Below, in pieces: positions 34,906 through 42,939 of a stretch of DNA of 64,000 nt. The stretch is from Brachybacterium sp042666875 (lineage in GTDB: Bacteria > Actinomycetota > Actinomycetes > Actinomycetales > Dermabacteraceae). Position 1 is the stretch's first letter. Each line of letters starts with the position of its first letter. The translations under genes and the position numbers were made by a program. The stretch covers positions 310,001 to 374,000 of the forward strand of contig NZ_JBHTCX010000012.1 in assembly GCF_042666875.1 (NCBI RefSeq), in the 5' to 3' direction. Under the pieces are notes generated by a model. It worked only from the letters and a program-made list of their open reading frames with translations, did not search any database and was not told the origin of the DNA.

Positions 34906-34973
34906 GTTATCTCTCCGTTACGTGTGTTATCGAAACGTGACCATATTTATCGCACCAGGTCACGGGCGTAGAA
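34906..34973. promoter_or_regulatory. AT-rich patch with GlnR-like half-sites between convergent genes
   Basis: Four spaced pentamers are visible on the plus strand: gttat (34906), gttac (34917), gttat (34926) and gtgac (34937). Read on the minus strand this is GTnAC-N6-ATAAC twice at a 20-nt period, close to the actinobacterial GlnR box GTnAC-N6-GAAAC as I recall it. A second element, gtgacc at 34937 facing ggtcac at 34968, forms an inverted repeat. The whole patch is strikingly AT-rich for this genome yet lies at the 3' ends of two converging genes. Function is inferred only. Confidence 0.35.
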
Positions 34974-35071
34974 GCACGAGGGGGACGGGCGTAGAGGATC
35001 GCCGCGCGACCGCGATGAGGTGCCCCGCGCATCGGCACCGGAGAGGCAGACCCGCCGCGAGGGCAGAGCCG

Positions 35072-35506
35072 TCAGACGGTGACGGCGGCGGTGCCGGCGG
35101 CCGTGTCGTGGAGGGGCTGCGCGTCCTTGTTCCACACGACGGCCGGGATCAGCAGCAGCATCAGACCCGTGCGCACCACAGCTCGCAGCGGCATCGGCAT
35201 CCGTCCGCGCACCGGGAGGATCCGGACCCGCATCACGAACTGGCCCGGCGTGGCCCCGAAAAGGCTCATGAACAGCAGGTTCACGACCACGAAGAGGACC
35301 AGGTTGGCCGTGGCGTCGTACTGGAAGAACAGCGCCGAGATGGCCACGCACAGGCCCCAGTCGATCACGACCGAGACGGGACGGCGCCAGAACGGGGCGA
35401 CCGACCCCGACCCCTCGGCGGGCAGGCCGAGATCCGCCCCCGCGACATAGTCCGGATCGGACGGCACGCCGCCCATCCACGACCCCAGATCCTTGCGCTC
35501 GACCAC
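35072..35506 (-). CDS. RDD family membrane protein
   Basis: A 144-residue RDD-domain protein of unknown transport or scaffold role. After a polar N-terminus come RRPVSVVIDWGLCVAISALFF (with the Asp of the RDD motif), a second membrane segment (LVLFVVVNLLFMSLF), GATPGQFVMRVRILPV and a third segment (GLMLLLIPAVVW) ending near the C-terminus. An RDD gene divergent from glnA is usual in actinobacteria. The GTG at 35506 has TAGGGT ending 7 nt upstream, so it is probably leaderless. Confidence 0.85.
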   Translation of the reverse strand: MVERKDLGSWMGGVPSDPDYVAGADLGLPAEGSGSVAPFWRRPVSVVIDWGLCVAISALFFQYDATANLVLFVVVNLLFMSLFGATPGQFVMRVRILPVRGRMPMPLRAVVRTGLMLLLIPAVVWNKDAQPLHDTAAGTAAVTV

Positions 35507-35702
35507 GACCGAAACCCTAGACCCCCGATCTGGGAGCGGCTGCCCGCTCTGCGGTCATGGGAACCGGCTCGGACCGACGGCGCATATGGTGGACGGCACC
35601 CGAGATGCGGTCCGCACCCGTGTGCCCGGATCTCGACATGGTGATGACCCCCTCGGGGTTCGACAGCACAAACACGCGCCTATGGGCGCGGATGGAGGAA
35701 AT

Positions 35703-37133
35703 GTGTTCAACAGTCCCAGCGAGGTCGTGAAGTACATCGAGGAAGAGGGCGTCGAGTTCATCGACATCCGCTTCTGCGACCTTCCCGGCATCATGCAGCA
35801 CTTCAACGTGCCGGCGAGCACGTTCGATGCGGAGGCGATGGAGACCGGTCAGCTGTTCGACGGTTCGTCCATCCGCGGGTTCCAGGCGATCCACGAGTCC
35901 GACATGAAGCTGATCCCTGATCTGCGCACGGCGTACGTGGACCCGTTCCGCGAGCGCAAGACGCTGGTCATCAACTTCTCGATCGTCGACCCGTTCACGG
36001 ACGAGCCCTACTCCCGCGACCCGCGCACGGTGGCCCAGAAGGCCCAGGAGTACCTGACCTCGACCGGCATCGCCGACACGGCGATCTTCGCCGCCGAGGC
36101 CGAGTTCTACATCTTCGACGACGTGCGGTTCAAGACCAGCATCAACTCGGGCTTCTACCAGATCGACTCCGACGAGGCCGTGTGGAACACCGACCGCGAC
36201 GAGTCCGAGTTCGGCGGCAACCAGGGCTACAAGACCCGCGTCAAGGGCGGGTACTTCCCCGTCTCCCCGAACGACCAGATGTCCGATCTACGCGATGACA
36301 TCTGCGCGGTCCTGGACCAGGTCGGTCTGCAGGTCGAGCGCGCCCACCACGAGGTCGGCACCGCGGGCCAGCAGGAGATCAACTACCGCTTCAACACCCT
36401 GCTGAACGCGGCCGACGACGTCATGAAGTTCAAGTACGTCGTCAAGAACGCCGCGTGGGAGTCCGGCAAGACCGCGACGTTCATGCCCAAGCCCCTGTTC
36501 GGCGACAACGGCTCCGGCATGCACACCCACCAGTCGCTGTGGAAGGACGGCGAGCCGCTGTTCTTCGACGAGCGCGGCTACGGCGGCCTCTCGGACATCG
36601 CCCGCTGGTACATCGGCGGCATCATCGAGCACTCCCCCTCGCTGGTGGCCTTCACCAACCCCACGGTGAACTCCTACAAGCGTCTGGTGCCGGGCTTCGA
36701 GGCGCCGGTGAACATGGTGTACTCGGCCCGTAACCGCTCGGCCGCGATCCGGATCCCGGTCACCGGTTCCACCCCGAAGGCCAAGCGCATCGAGTTCCGC
36801 GCACCGGACCCCTCGGCCAACCCGTACCTGTCCTTCGCCGCCCAGCTGATGGCCGGCATCGACGGCATCCGCAACCGCATCGAGCCGCCGGAGCCGATCG
36901 ACAAGGACCTCTACGAGCTGCCCCCGGAGGAGCACCAGCAGATCCGTCAGCTGCCGGACTCCCTCGGCGCCGCCCTGGACGCCCTCGAGGCCGATCACGA
37001 CTACCTCACCGAGGGCGACGTGTTCCCCCAGGACCTCATCGAGACCTGGATCGAGTTCAAGCGCACCCAGGAGATCGATCCCTTCCGGTTCCGCCCGCAC
37101 CCGCACGAGTTCGAGCTCTACTACGACATCTGA
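35703..37133 (+). CDS. glnA: Glutamine synthetase type I
   Basis: Main ATP-dependent glutamine synthetase, a dodecamer in the cytosol. The 476-residue product has DGSSIRGFQAIHESDM, EAEFYIFDD, AHHEVGTAGQQEINYRF, NGSGMHTHQSLW, NRSAAIRIPV and FRAPDPSANPYLSFAAQLMAG. The adenylylation tyrosine is present in KDLYELPPEE, so the glnE product in this window can regulate it. The GTG at 35703 has GGAGGA just upstream. The stop codon lies inside a sequence that is repeated at 53720-53743: a mobile island has used the glnA 3' end as its attachment site while leaving the protein intact. Confidence 0.97.
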   Translation: MFNSPSEVVKYIEEEGVEFIDIRFCDLPGIMQHFNVPASTFDAEAMETGQLFDGSSIRGFQAIHESDMKLIPDLRTAYVDPFRERKTLVINFSIVDPFTDEPYSRDPRTVAQKAQEYLTSTGIADTAIFAAEAEFYIFDDVRFKTSINSGFYQIDSDEAVWNTDRDESEFGGNQGYKTRVKGGYFPVSPNDQMSDLRDDICAVLDQVGLQVERAHHEVGTAGQQEINYRFNTLLNAADDVMKFKYVVKNAAWESGKTATFMPKPLFGDNGSGMHTHQSLWKDGEPLFFDERGYGGLSDIARWYIGGIIEHSPSLVAFTNPTVNSYKRLVPGFEAPVNMVYSARNRSAAIRIPVTGSTPKAKRIEFRAPDPSANPYLSFAAQLMAGIDGIRNRIEPPEPIDKDLYELPPEEHQQIRQLPDSLGAALDALEADHDYLTEGDVFPQDLIETWIEFKRTQEIDPFRFRPHPHEFELYYDI

Positions 37134-37135
37134 GC
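37112..37135. repeat. attL: island junction at the 3' end of glnA
   Basis: A 24-bp segment covering the last codons and stop of glnA matches 53720-53743 at 23 of 24 positions. The 17-bp core tactacgacatctgagc (37119-37135) is identical in both. With an integrase gene 140 nt inside and none of the repeats elsewhere that I noticed, this is the left attachment site. Confidence 0.88.
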
Positions 37136-37155
37136 GAAAGCAGGGCAGCTTTCGC
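37134..37155 (+). terminator. Island-supplied hairpin just after glnA
   Basis: A 7-bp stem (gcgaaag at 37134-37140 with ctttcgc at 37149-37155) with an 8-nt loop begins 1 nt after the glnA stop. It lies on the island side of the junction and may replace the glnA terminator that was displaced to 53.8 kb. Confidence 0.5.
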
Positions 37156-37275
37156 CTCTGACCTGCACTTTCATAGGCCGTGAGACCTCGTCTGTTGCAC
37201 ACGTGCAGTAGGCTCAAGTCATACGGAGTACGACCGAGCTATCGCACGGTCGTCGCACGACTTGGGGGTCAGAGA

Positions 37276-38424
37276 GTGGCAGCTACTCGACGTCGCGGAC
37301 GTCGCTCCTTCGGGGCGGTACGGAAGCTTCCCAGCGGCAGGTACCAGGCGAGCTACCTGGACCCGGCTGGGGCGCGCCGTACCGCCCCGGAGACGTTCAC
37401 GGCGAAAATGGACGCCGATGCTTGGCTCGCTATGCAGCGCGCCGCCATAGAGAGCGGGTCCTGGCGCGGCAGGGACGACCGCACGACCGTCGGCGAGTTC
37501 GCGGACGAGTGGGTCAAGGCCCTCCAGGTGCGCGACCGCACGCGCTACCACTACAAGGTGAACCTCGATAAGTGGATCAAGCCCACCTTCGGGACGACAC
37601 CCATGAGCGCCGTCACCCCGGCGATGGTCAGGAAGTGGGTCGGCAGCTTCTCGTCAGACACCCCGGCAGCTCGCGCCAACGCCTACCGGGTCCTGTCCCA
37701 GGTGTTCCGTGCGGCAGTGGAAGACGGCATCGTCACCGAGACCCCGGTGAGAGTGAAGGGCGCTGGCCAATACACCCGGAAGCGTGAAGGTCATGCACTG
37801 CAGGCCTCCGAGGTCTACGCCCTCTCCGAGAAGGTCCCTGAGGGTCGACGACTGGCGATTCTCCTCGCGGCCTTCTGCGCCCTCCGTCCTGGCGAAGTGC
37901 TCGGATTGCGCCGACGGGACGTCGATCCACGAACGCACTCGCTCAGCATCCGTGAGACCGCCTCCGCGGTGCACGCCGGCACCAGCCGCGTAGGACCGGT
38001 CAAGACCTCCAGCAGCGTGAGGACCGTCCATTACCCATCAGCGGTTCAAGAGGCCGTCCTGGAGCATCTGACGAAGCACACGGGCGCTGAGCCGACCGAC
38101 CACCTGTTCCCCTCTCCTCGGGGTGACGGACAGCCGCTCTCCTACGGTGGGTACCTCCACATGTTCAAACGTGCCGCTGAGGACGCCGAGCTGAGCGACC
38201 TCAAGCCTCACGACCTCCGCCACACCGGCGCCACGCTCGCGGCCGCGACGGGCGCGACGACACGAGAGCTGATGGCGCGCCTCGGCCACACCTCCCCCAC
38301 CGTCGCTATGAGGTACCAGCATGCGGCCAAGGAGCGGGACAAGAACATTGCGGACGCCCTGGGCGGGGACTTCTCTTCGACGAACATGAACGGCAAGGGT
38401 CGGGAAGGACGCGATGATGACTGA
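37276..38424 (+). CDS. Tyrosine-type site-specific integrase
   Basis: Phage-type integrase that inserts and excises the island at the glnA 3' end. The 382-residue protein has an N-terminal AP2-like arm-binding region (GAVRKLPSGRYQASYLDPAG), a core-binding SAM-like domain (TTVGEFADEWVKAL), and a catalytic domain with Arg in ALRPGEVLGL, HDLRHTG and the nucleophile Tyr in MRYQHAAKERD. The GTG at 37276 follows a GGGGG stretch; a longer frame from 37180 would start inside the junction region. Its orientation away from attL and position next to it are typical. The gene overlaps the next by 11 nt. Confidence 0.93.
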   Translation: MAATRRRGRRSFGAVRKLPSGRYQASYLDPAGARRTAPETFTAKMDADAWLAMQRAAIESGSWRGRDDRTTVGEFADEWVKALQVRDRTRYHYKVNLDKWIKPTFGTTPMSAVTPAMVRKWVGSFSSDTPAARANAYRVLSQVFRAAVEDGIVTETPVRVKGAGQYTRKREGHALQASEVYALSEKVPEGRRLAILLAAFCALRPGEVLGLRRRDVDPRTHSLSIRETASAVHAGTSRVGPVKTSSSVRTVHYPSAVQEAVLEHLTKHTGAEPTDHLFPSPRGDGQPLSYGGYLHMFKRAAEDAELSDLKPHDLRHTGATLAAATGATTRELMARLGHTSPTVAMRYQHAAKERDKNIADALGGDFSSTNMNGKGREGRDDD

Positions 38425-38953
38425 GGAACGCGATGGCCTGGCACCAGCAACCGACGAGCAGAAGCATCGGCAGAATGCCAGTGGAGGAGTCCGCCCCGAC
38501 CTCGAAGTAGTACCGATGGCGAGTATCCCCCTCCAGGCGCGACGGCAGTTCGCCTTCGAAGAGGTGCTTAACGAGTGGTATCCACACGGCAAGGCGCCGT
38601 GGACGCGCATGCAGTGCGACATCGGAGGCCGTTTGCACGACACCGGCGTGGAGATGAGGCTTGAGCGCAGGGACGCCGGCAGATGGTGGGTCCGGGTCCG
38701 CTGGGGGAAGCGATACGGCAAAGTGATGACGGTCGCCGCTGCAGAGTACGAAGCTCCAGAAGCCACCGAACCGAACTGGTGCGAGATCCGCTGCCGGGTC
38801 TGCGACAAGCCCACGCGCCGCGACCCAGTGGATTTTCTTGGCGATGCCATGTTCGACGCTCTTGCGAAGTACCGCGATCGGCTCACCGATCAGGGTCGTG
38901 TGCCGGCTGGAGGCTGGCCTCCTCAGGTTCACTGGCGGGCTCCTACCGCTTGA
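38414..38953 (+). CDS. Island hypothetical protein
   Basis: A 179-residue protein that I do not recognise. It overlaps the integrase end by 11 nt, so it is probably translated with it. The N-terminal 40 residues are polar; the centre has a Trp-rich stretch (WYPHGKAPWTRMQCDIGG, RWWVRVRWGKRYGKVM) and a pair of cysteines in EIRCRVCDKP. No membrane segments. Possible roles include excision control or DNA binding, but nothing in the sequence decides. Confidence 0.6.
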   Translation: MMTEERDGLAPATDEQKHRQNASGGVRPDLEVVPMASIPLQARRQFAFEEVLNEWYPHGKAPWTRMQCDIGGRLHDTGVEMRLERRDAGRWWVRVRWGKRYGKVMTVAAAEYEAPEATEPNWCEIRCRVCDKPTRRDPVDFLGDAMFDALAKYRDRLTDQGRVPAGGWPPQVHWRAPTA

Positions 38954-39035
38954 CGTAGTAGGATCAGGGGAGGCCCGTGCGGAGCCTTGATTCCGCCGCA
39001 ACAGGGGTTCCCCGCCGGGGTTCGTCGCCACGTCC

Positions 39036-39078
39036 AGCTCCCTAGGATGCGCTTCAGTGCGCCCTTCCTTAGGGAGCT
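39036..39078 (+). promoter_or_regulatory. Hairpin that buries the ribosome-binding site of the next gene
   Basis: Arms agctcccta (39036-39044) and tagggagct (39070-39078) are perfectly complementary; within them gcgc/gcgc and gga/tcc extend the stem. The right arm contains AGGGAG, the only ribosome-binding site for the ATG at 39084. Folded mRNA would block initiation; alternatively the hairpin ends transcription from the integrase side. Confidence 0.5.
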
Positions 39079-39083
39079 TTCCC

Positions 39084-39290
39084 ATGCAGAACCCTGTCTA
39101 CCAGGCCAGATCCCGCCTCGCCCTCGCCACCCGCTACGGAGACCCAACTGCTGCAGCAGAGGCTCGTAGAGACCTCGCCGCAGCCAAGATCGAAGCGGCA
39201 ATTCGCACGTCGACCGCCGACGCTCCAGCGCTCACTACCGAGCAGACCGCCCGACTCGTAGACCTCCTCCTTGAGGGCGCCGCGCGATGA
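39084..39290 (+). CDS. Small island protein, function unknown
   Basis: A 68-residue, mostly helical protein (QNPVYQARSRLALATRYGDPTAAAEARRDLAAAKIEAAI, TTEQTARLVDLLLEGAAR). Similar short helical proteins sit before excisionase-like genes in actinobacterial integrative elements, as far as I recall, without known function. It is coupled to the next gene by an ATGA overlap, and its ribosome-binding site lies in a hairpin arm. Confidence 0.65.
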   Translation: MQNPVYQARSRLALATRYGDPTAAAEARRDLAAAKIEAAIRTSTADAPALTTEQTARLVDLLLEGAAR

Positions 39291-39484
39291 AGGACACCCG
39301 GTACGTCCCGCTATCCGTTGCCGCGGAGTACGTCTCCATGACCGAAGCCGGGATGCGGAAGTTCATCGCCGAAGGCCGGCTCACTGGCTACCGCCTAGGT
39401 AAGCGAGCTATCCGCGTCGACATGAGAGAAGTTGAGGATCTCCTTACGCCCATCCCCACCGCAAAGGTGGGTAGCAACCGATGA
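39287..39484 (+). CDS. Excisionase-like helix-turn-helix protein
   Basis: A 65-residue MerR/excisionase-type DNA-binding protein. PLSVAAEYVSMTEAGMRKFIAEGRLTGYRLGKRAIRV is the typical HTH_17 winged helix, with the GKR..RV beta wing, followed by a short helix (REVEDLL). It probably works with the integrase as a recombination directionality factor or regulates the replication gene it is coupled to. It has 4-nt overlaps with both neighbours. Confidence 0.8.
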   Translation: MKDTRYVPLSVAAEYVSMTEAGMRKFIAEGRLTGYRLGKRAIRVDMREVEDLLTPIPTAKVGSNR

Positions 39485-40977
39485 AGAGACTCACGAAGAG
39501 GACCGCCCCGGAGGCGGGCCCGGAGCGGTCCATGAGCGTTGTGGCGACGCACTCTAATGATACTGGGATTTCTGACCCCAGGCTGCTTTCCAGCATTGTT
39601 AGCGAACCTGCCCTGCAAGCCCCGGTTCGCTGTTCAGTCACCTCTTCCAGCGCTAGCGCACTCGACGGTTCAGACGGTTCAGACGGCTTCGACGGTTCAC
39701 CTGCGATACCCGTGGAAACAATCTTGGACAAAGTTAGGAGCCACCTGTCGAGGTACTTGCACACTGCTTCCGAAGTCGACCTTGACGTACTCGCACTTTG
39801 GGCCGTGCACACGCATCTGGCAGCGGAGTCCTACACGACCCCGCGACTGATCCTCACCTCACCGATACCCGGATCGGGCAAGACGACCGTCCTCGAGCAC
39901 TTCGAGCGGCTGGTGCCGAACCCGGTACAGTTGTCCTCCGTGTCGTCGTCCGCGCTGATCCCCCGCATTCTCGCGGCGCAGCCATCCGTGCTGTTGATCG
40001 ACGAGGCCGAGAAGGCCCTTAGCCCTGGGAAGCCCGGGATCGGCGACGTGTTGAGCGTACTCAACAGCGGGTACAAGATCGGAGGAAAACGACCCACTCT
40101 GGTGCCATCGAAAGATGGCGGCTGGGAATCAACCAATCTGTCGACGTTCGCCCCCGTCGCAATGGCTGGTAATGCGCCAGATCTGCCGGAGGACACGATG
40201 CAACGGTCCATCGTCGTAACGATGTTCCCAGCCTCTGAAGGGGAGGTAGAGGAGTCCGACTGGGAGGTGCTCGATCCCGAAGTACTGGGCCTCGGGGCGG
40301 ACATTGCCGCGTGGGCCGACTCGATCCGGGCTGAGGTGCGCAAGACCCGCCCGCCTGTCCCGAAGGGTTGCATTGGGAGGGTTAAGGAGCGGTGGCTGCC
40401 GCTCAAGCGGGTAGCCGTGTTCGCCGGTGGCGACTGGTCCGAACGGGTAGACCGGATGATCATCGCCAACCTGGACGAGATGGCCCGGGACCATGACGAG
40501 GGTTTGTCGAACATGCCCATACATGTCCACCTACTTAGGGATCTGCACGGTCTCTTTCTCGCCGAAGACATGGCTTTCCTGCCGACGCAGGATATTCTCT
40601 CGATGCTGGAATCCCGCCACCCTGAGAGGTGGTCGGCATCGTCCGCCTTCGGGAGAACGTTGACGGCTCAGCGTATGGGTAAGATGTTGGCCAAGCGGTT
40701 CGAGATCCGGTCTGGGAAAGACGCAACGGATCGGCGTGGCTATCACCGGGGTGCATTCACCCGAGGTTGGCGAGCGATTGGGCTTGATGACGTCGCTCGA
40801 CCGCATCTGGACGTCCACCCAAGCGAACTGTCGACACCGTCTGAGCCGTCCGAACCGACGAGCCACCCTGCCGTGACCCCTCACGATCAGGTTCTCACTG
40901 GCTCCTCTAAGAAGAAGCTGAGGGACCTCAAAGCTATCCGCCGTGCAACTGCAGAACGCAGACGCCGACGAAGCTAG
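39481..40977 (+). CDS. DUF3631 replication-type ATPase
   Basis: A 498-residue P-loop protein. After a low-complexity region (about 1-75, including a DGS repeat at 62-73), the ATPase has Walker A IPGSGKTT (about 128-135), Walker B VLLIDEAEKAL and a sensor segment MAGNAPDLPEDTMQRSIVVTMF. The later half matches DUF3631, a domain usually fused to primase-polymerases or helicases of plasmids and prophages. Here the primase part is missing, so this protein may only load or unwind and rely on host primase. The C-terminus is basic (KKKLRDLKAIRRATAERRRRR). It probably drives replication of the excised island. Confidence 0.78.
   Translation: MKRLTKRTAPEAGPERSMSVVATHSNDTGISDPRLLSSIVSEPALQAPVRCSVTSSSASALDGSDGSDGFDGSPAIPVETILDKVRSHLSRYLHTASEVDLDVLALWAVHTHLAAESYTTPRLILTSPIPGSGKTTVLEHFERLVPNPVQLSSVSSSALIPRILAAQPSVLLIDEAEKALSPGKPGIGDVLSVLNSGYKIGGKRPTLVPSKDGGWESTNLSTFAPVAMAGNAPDLPEDTMQRSIVVTMFPASEGEVEESDWEVLDPEVLGLGADIAAWADSIRAEVRKTRPPVPKGCIGRVKERWLPLKRVAVFAGGDWSERVDRMIIANLDEMARDHDEGLSNMPIHVHLLRDLHGLFLAEDMAFLPTQDILSMLESRHPERWSASSAFGRTLTAQRMGKMLAKRFEIRSGKDATDRRGYHRGAFTRGWRAIGLDDVARPHLDVHPSELSTPSEPSEPTSHPAVTPHDQVLTGSSKKKLRDLKAIRRATAERRRRRS
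39664..39699 (+). repeat. Four tandem 9-bp repeats inside the DUF3631 gene
   Basis: gacggttca, gacggttca, gacggcttc, gacggttca: they code in frame for DGS-DGS-DGF-DGS. Iteron-like DNA inside a replication gene could be a binding site as well as coding sequence. Confidence 0.6.
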
Positions 40978-41056
40978 TGCCGTGGACATGTAGGGACACG
41001 CTCCCGCTCGGACCCACACTCTCCGAAGCAGGGCCCCTTTAGTCCAACTACCGCTG

Positions 41057-41100
41057 GCCCACCCCTGAAGCGAGCAAGTACTCTTGCTTCAGGGGTGGGC
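41057..41100. terminator. Strong hairpin between the ATPase and the recombinase remnant
   Basis: A 15-bp perfect inverted repeat: gcccacccctgaagc at 41057-41071 and its complement at 41086-41100, with a 14-nt loop that can pair further. It lies 80 nt after the DUF3631 stop. It probably ends the int-to-ATPase transcript. Confidence 0.7.
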
Positions 41101-41152
41101 ACTCCGGCATCGACCTCGAACGTGTGACGGTCGTCAGCAATACAGTGCGACC

Positions 41153-41812
41153 ATGAATCTACCGCGCGCGATCGGGTACGTCCGGGTCTCCACTGAGGAG
41201 CAGGCCCGCTCCGCTCTAGGTCTCGAGGCCCAGGAGCGCGCCATCCGTCTCGCCGCGAAGCAACGTGGATGAGACCTCGTAGACATCGTGGCCGATGCAG
41301 GCCTCTCAGGCTCGAGGAACGATCGTCCAGGACTGCAACTCGTGCTCGGGAGGATGCGACGTAAAGAGGCATCCTTCCTCGTCGTCGCGAAGCTCGACCG
41401 TCTCTCTCGATCGATCCGAGATGGCGCAGACGTGATCGACCAAGCGAACCGACAACGGTGGGCTCTGGTGGACCTCGGCTCCGGCGTAGACATGTCCACT
41501 CCAGCCGGCGAGATGGTTGCCGGTGTGCTGCTCTCAGCGGCACAGTACGAGCGGCGGCTGATCGGAGTCCGCACGAAGGAAGGCCTAGCTTCCGCCAAGG
41601 CGCGAGGGGTCTCCCTTGGGAAGCCCACCGCTTACCCCGACGAGCTGCTCACGCGGATCCACCGCATGCACGGTCACGGCCTGTCTCTGCGGAAGATCGC
41701 AGAGATGTTGACCAATGAAGGTGTGACAACGACGAAGGGCGGGCGGTGGCACGCTTCGAGCGTCAGGTCGGTCCTCAACTCCGAGCGCATGGGGGCACTG
41801 GTCGCCGCCTGA
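41153..41812 (+). pseudogene. Serine recombinase (resolvase/invertase) with in-frame stop
   Basis: The frame from ATG 41153 reads NLPRAIGYVRVSTEEQ (catalytic Ser in VST), then a TGA at 41270-41272 after KQRG. It continues in the same frame with DLVDIVADAGLSGSRNDRPGL, LVVAKLDRLSRS (catalytic Arg region), GVDMSTPAGEM and a C-terminal HTH (LSLRKIAEMLTNEGV). The stop lies exactly where family members usually have Trp, so a single TGG-to-TGA change probably inactivated it. A restart at 41288 would give a 174-residue fragment lacking the catalytic serine. Total length would be about 219 residues, a normal small resolvase. Confidence 0.85.
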
Positions 41813-41916
41813 TGGCCTCCTCTGGGGACAGTCCATGGGTCTCGAATGGTGCGAGCAATCCATGAGCACGATGAGTTCCGCTCCGTGAATCAGAGGTCCC
41901 GACTACTCTCTGCGGT

Positions 41917-42801
41917 ATGAACGTCGAGTCCTCTCCGCGAGTTGTCCCTGTGCCGTTTTCAAGCCTGCCATCGCGGGCTCGGATTCCGGCAGCCCTGTCG
42001 TACCTGTTGGAGAGGCATATGTTGTTTGATGGCCCGCCCGTGATCGCGGCCGGGTCGGAGTTCGCGCGGGATCAGGTATTGGAACCGCGAGAGGCTTCGA
42101 ACCTCCGTGCGTGGGCGTACTTAGCTACCAGTCTTGAGCATCTGCGATCGGCGCAGATCTTGTGGAATGACGGCGAGGTTCGCGGGTATGGGGTGTCGTC
42201 GATGTGGACGCTGCTGCGGACGGTGCTGTTGTCGTACGTGCGAACGGTCTGGTTGATCTCGCCCGATGATGCAGCAGTTCGGGTGTACCGCTCGTGTGTG
42301 CTGCACGAGGAAGATGTTCAGCGGCAGCGGGAGCCTCTCGAGGATCTGGGAAGGGCGTCGGGGGTGTTGTCGCTCCTGGATGGCGACGCGGCGGGGCAGC
42401 TCGCTTCTGAGCTGGCGGATCTGGACGCGGTGCGGGTGCGGTTGAAGGCGCGGAAGCGGGGATTAGCGGTCTCGGATGTTGTACGGCAGGACAGTCCCGT
42501 AGACACGACGAAGGTCGTGCGTGTGGCGAAGCTGATCGATGGCTCGGAGGAGGGGTTGATCCGGACATCGATCCTGTCGTCGTGGCGGAACGCGTCGGGA
42601 CATGCGCACGGTCTCGAGTGGGCGCGTCTTGCGAAGGTGGAGGAGGTGGGCCGGGATGGCGTGGTGGTGCATGGCCGGTTGAAGGTGGATGTTGAGGGGC
42701 TCTCGATGCTGGCGCAGTCCTGTGCGCTGATGGGAATGATGGCGCTCGATTTATTCGATGCGCGCCGGACCAAAGTCGGAAGCGTATTCCGGCCAGGATG
42801 A
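41917..42801 (+). CDS. Island hypothetical protein
   Basis: A 294-residue soluble, mostly helical protein that I do not recognise. Notable segments are AWAYLATSLEHLRSAQILWNDG, SMWTLLRTVLLSYVRTVWLI and SSWRNASGHAHGLEWARL; the R..SGHAHG motif near residue 228 resembles conserved His-Gly motifs in HEPN-like or Abi-type proteins. Codon use looks different from the core genome. TACTCT ends 7 nt before the ATG, so it has its own leaderless promoter. Nearby defence genes make a defence or regulatory role possible. Confidence 0.65.
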   Translation: MNVESSPRVVPVPFSSLPSRARIPAALSYLLERHMLFDGPPVIAAGSEFARDQVLEPREASNLRAWAYLATSLEHLRSAQILWNDGEVRGYGVSSMWTLLRTVLLSYVRTVWLISPDDAAVRVYRSCVLHEEDVQRQREPLEDLGRASGVLSLLDGDAAGQLASELADLDAVRVRLKARKRGLAVSDVVRQDSPVDTTKVVRVAKLIDGSEEGLIRTSILSSWRNASGHAHGLEWARLAKVEEVGRDGVVVHGRLKVDVEGLSMLAQSCALMGMMALDLFDARRTKVGSVFRPG

Positions 42802-42939
42802 GTCGTCGCTGCTTGCCGACGGCGTCCCTGGTCGCGACCTGACCTGTTCCATGGGAGTGGCAGGTCACCAAACGTTCCATGCGTCGATTGACGCCCGAGC
42901 ATGCCCCGAGTGTCACTCCGGTGCTGGAAGCTATGCCGC

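Noticed and set aside
39664..39699. Possible CRISPR-like repeats
   Set aside because: Units are 9 bp, directly adjacent without spacers, and in frame inside a coding gene. No CRISPR array or cas gene was seen anywhere in the window.
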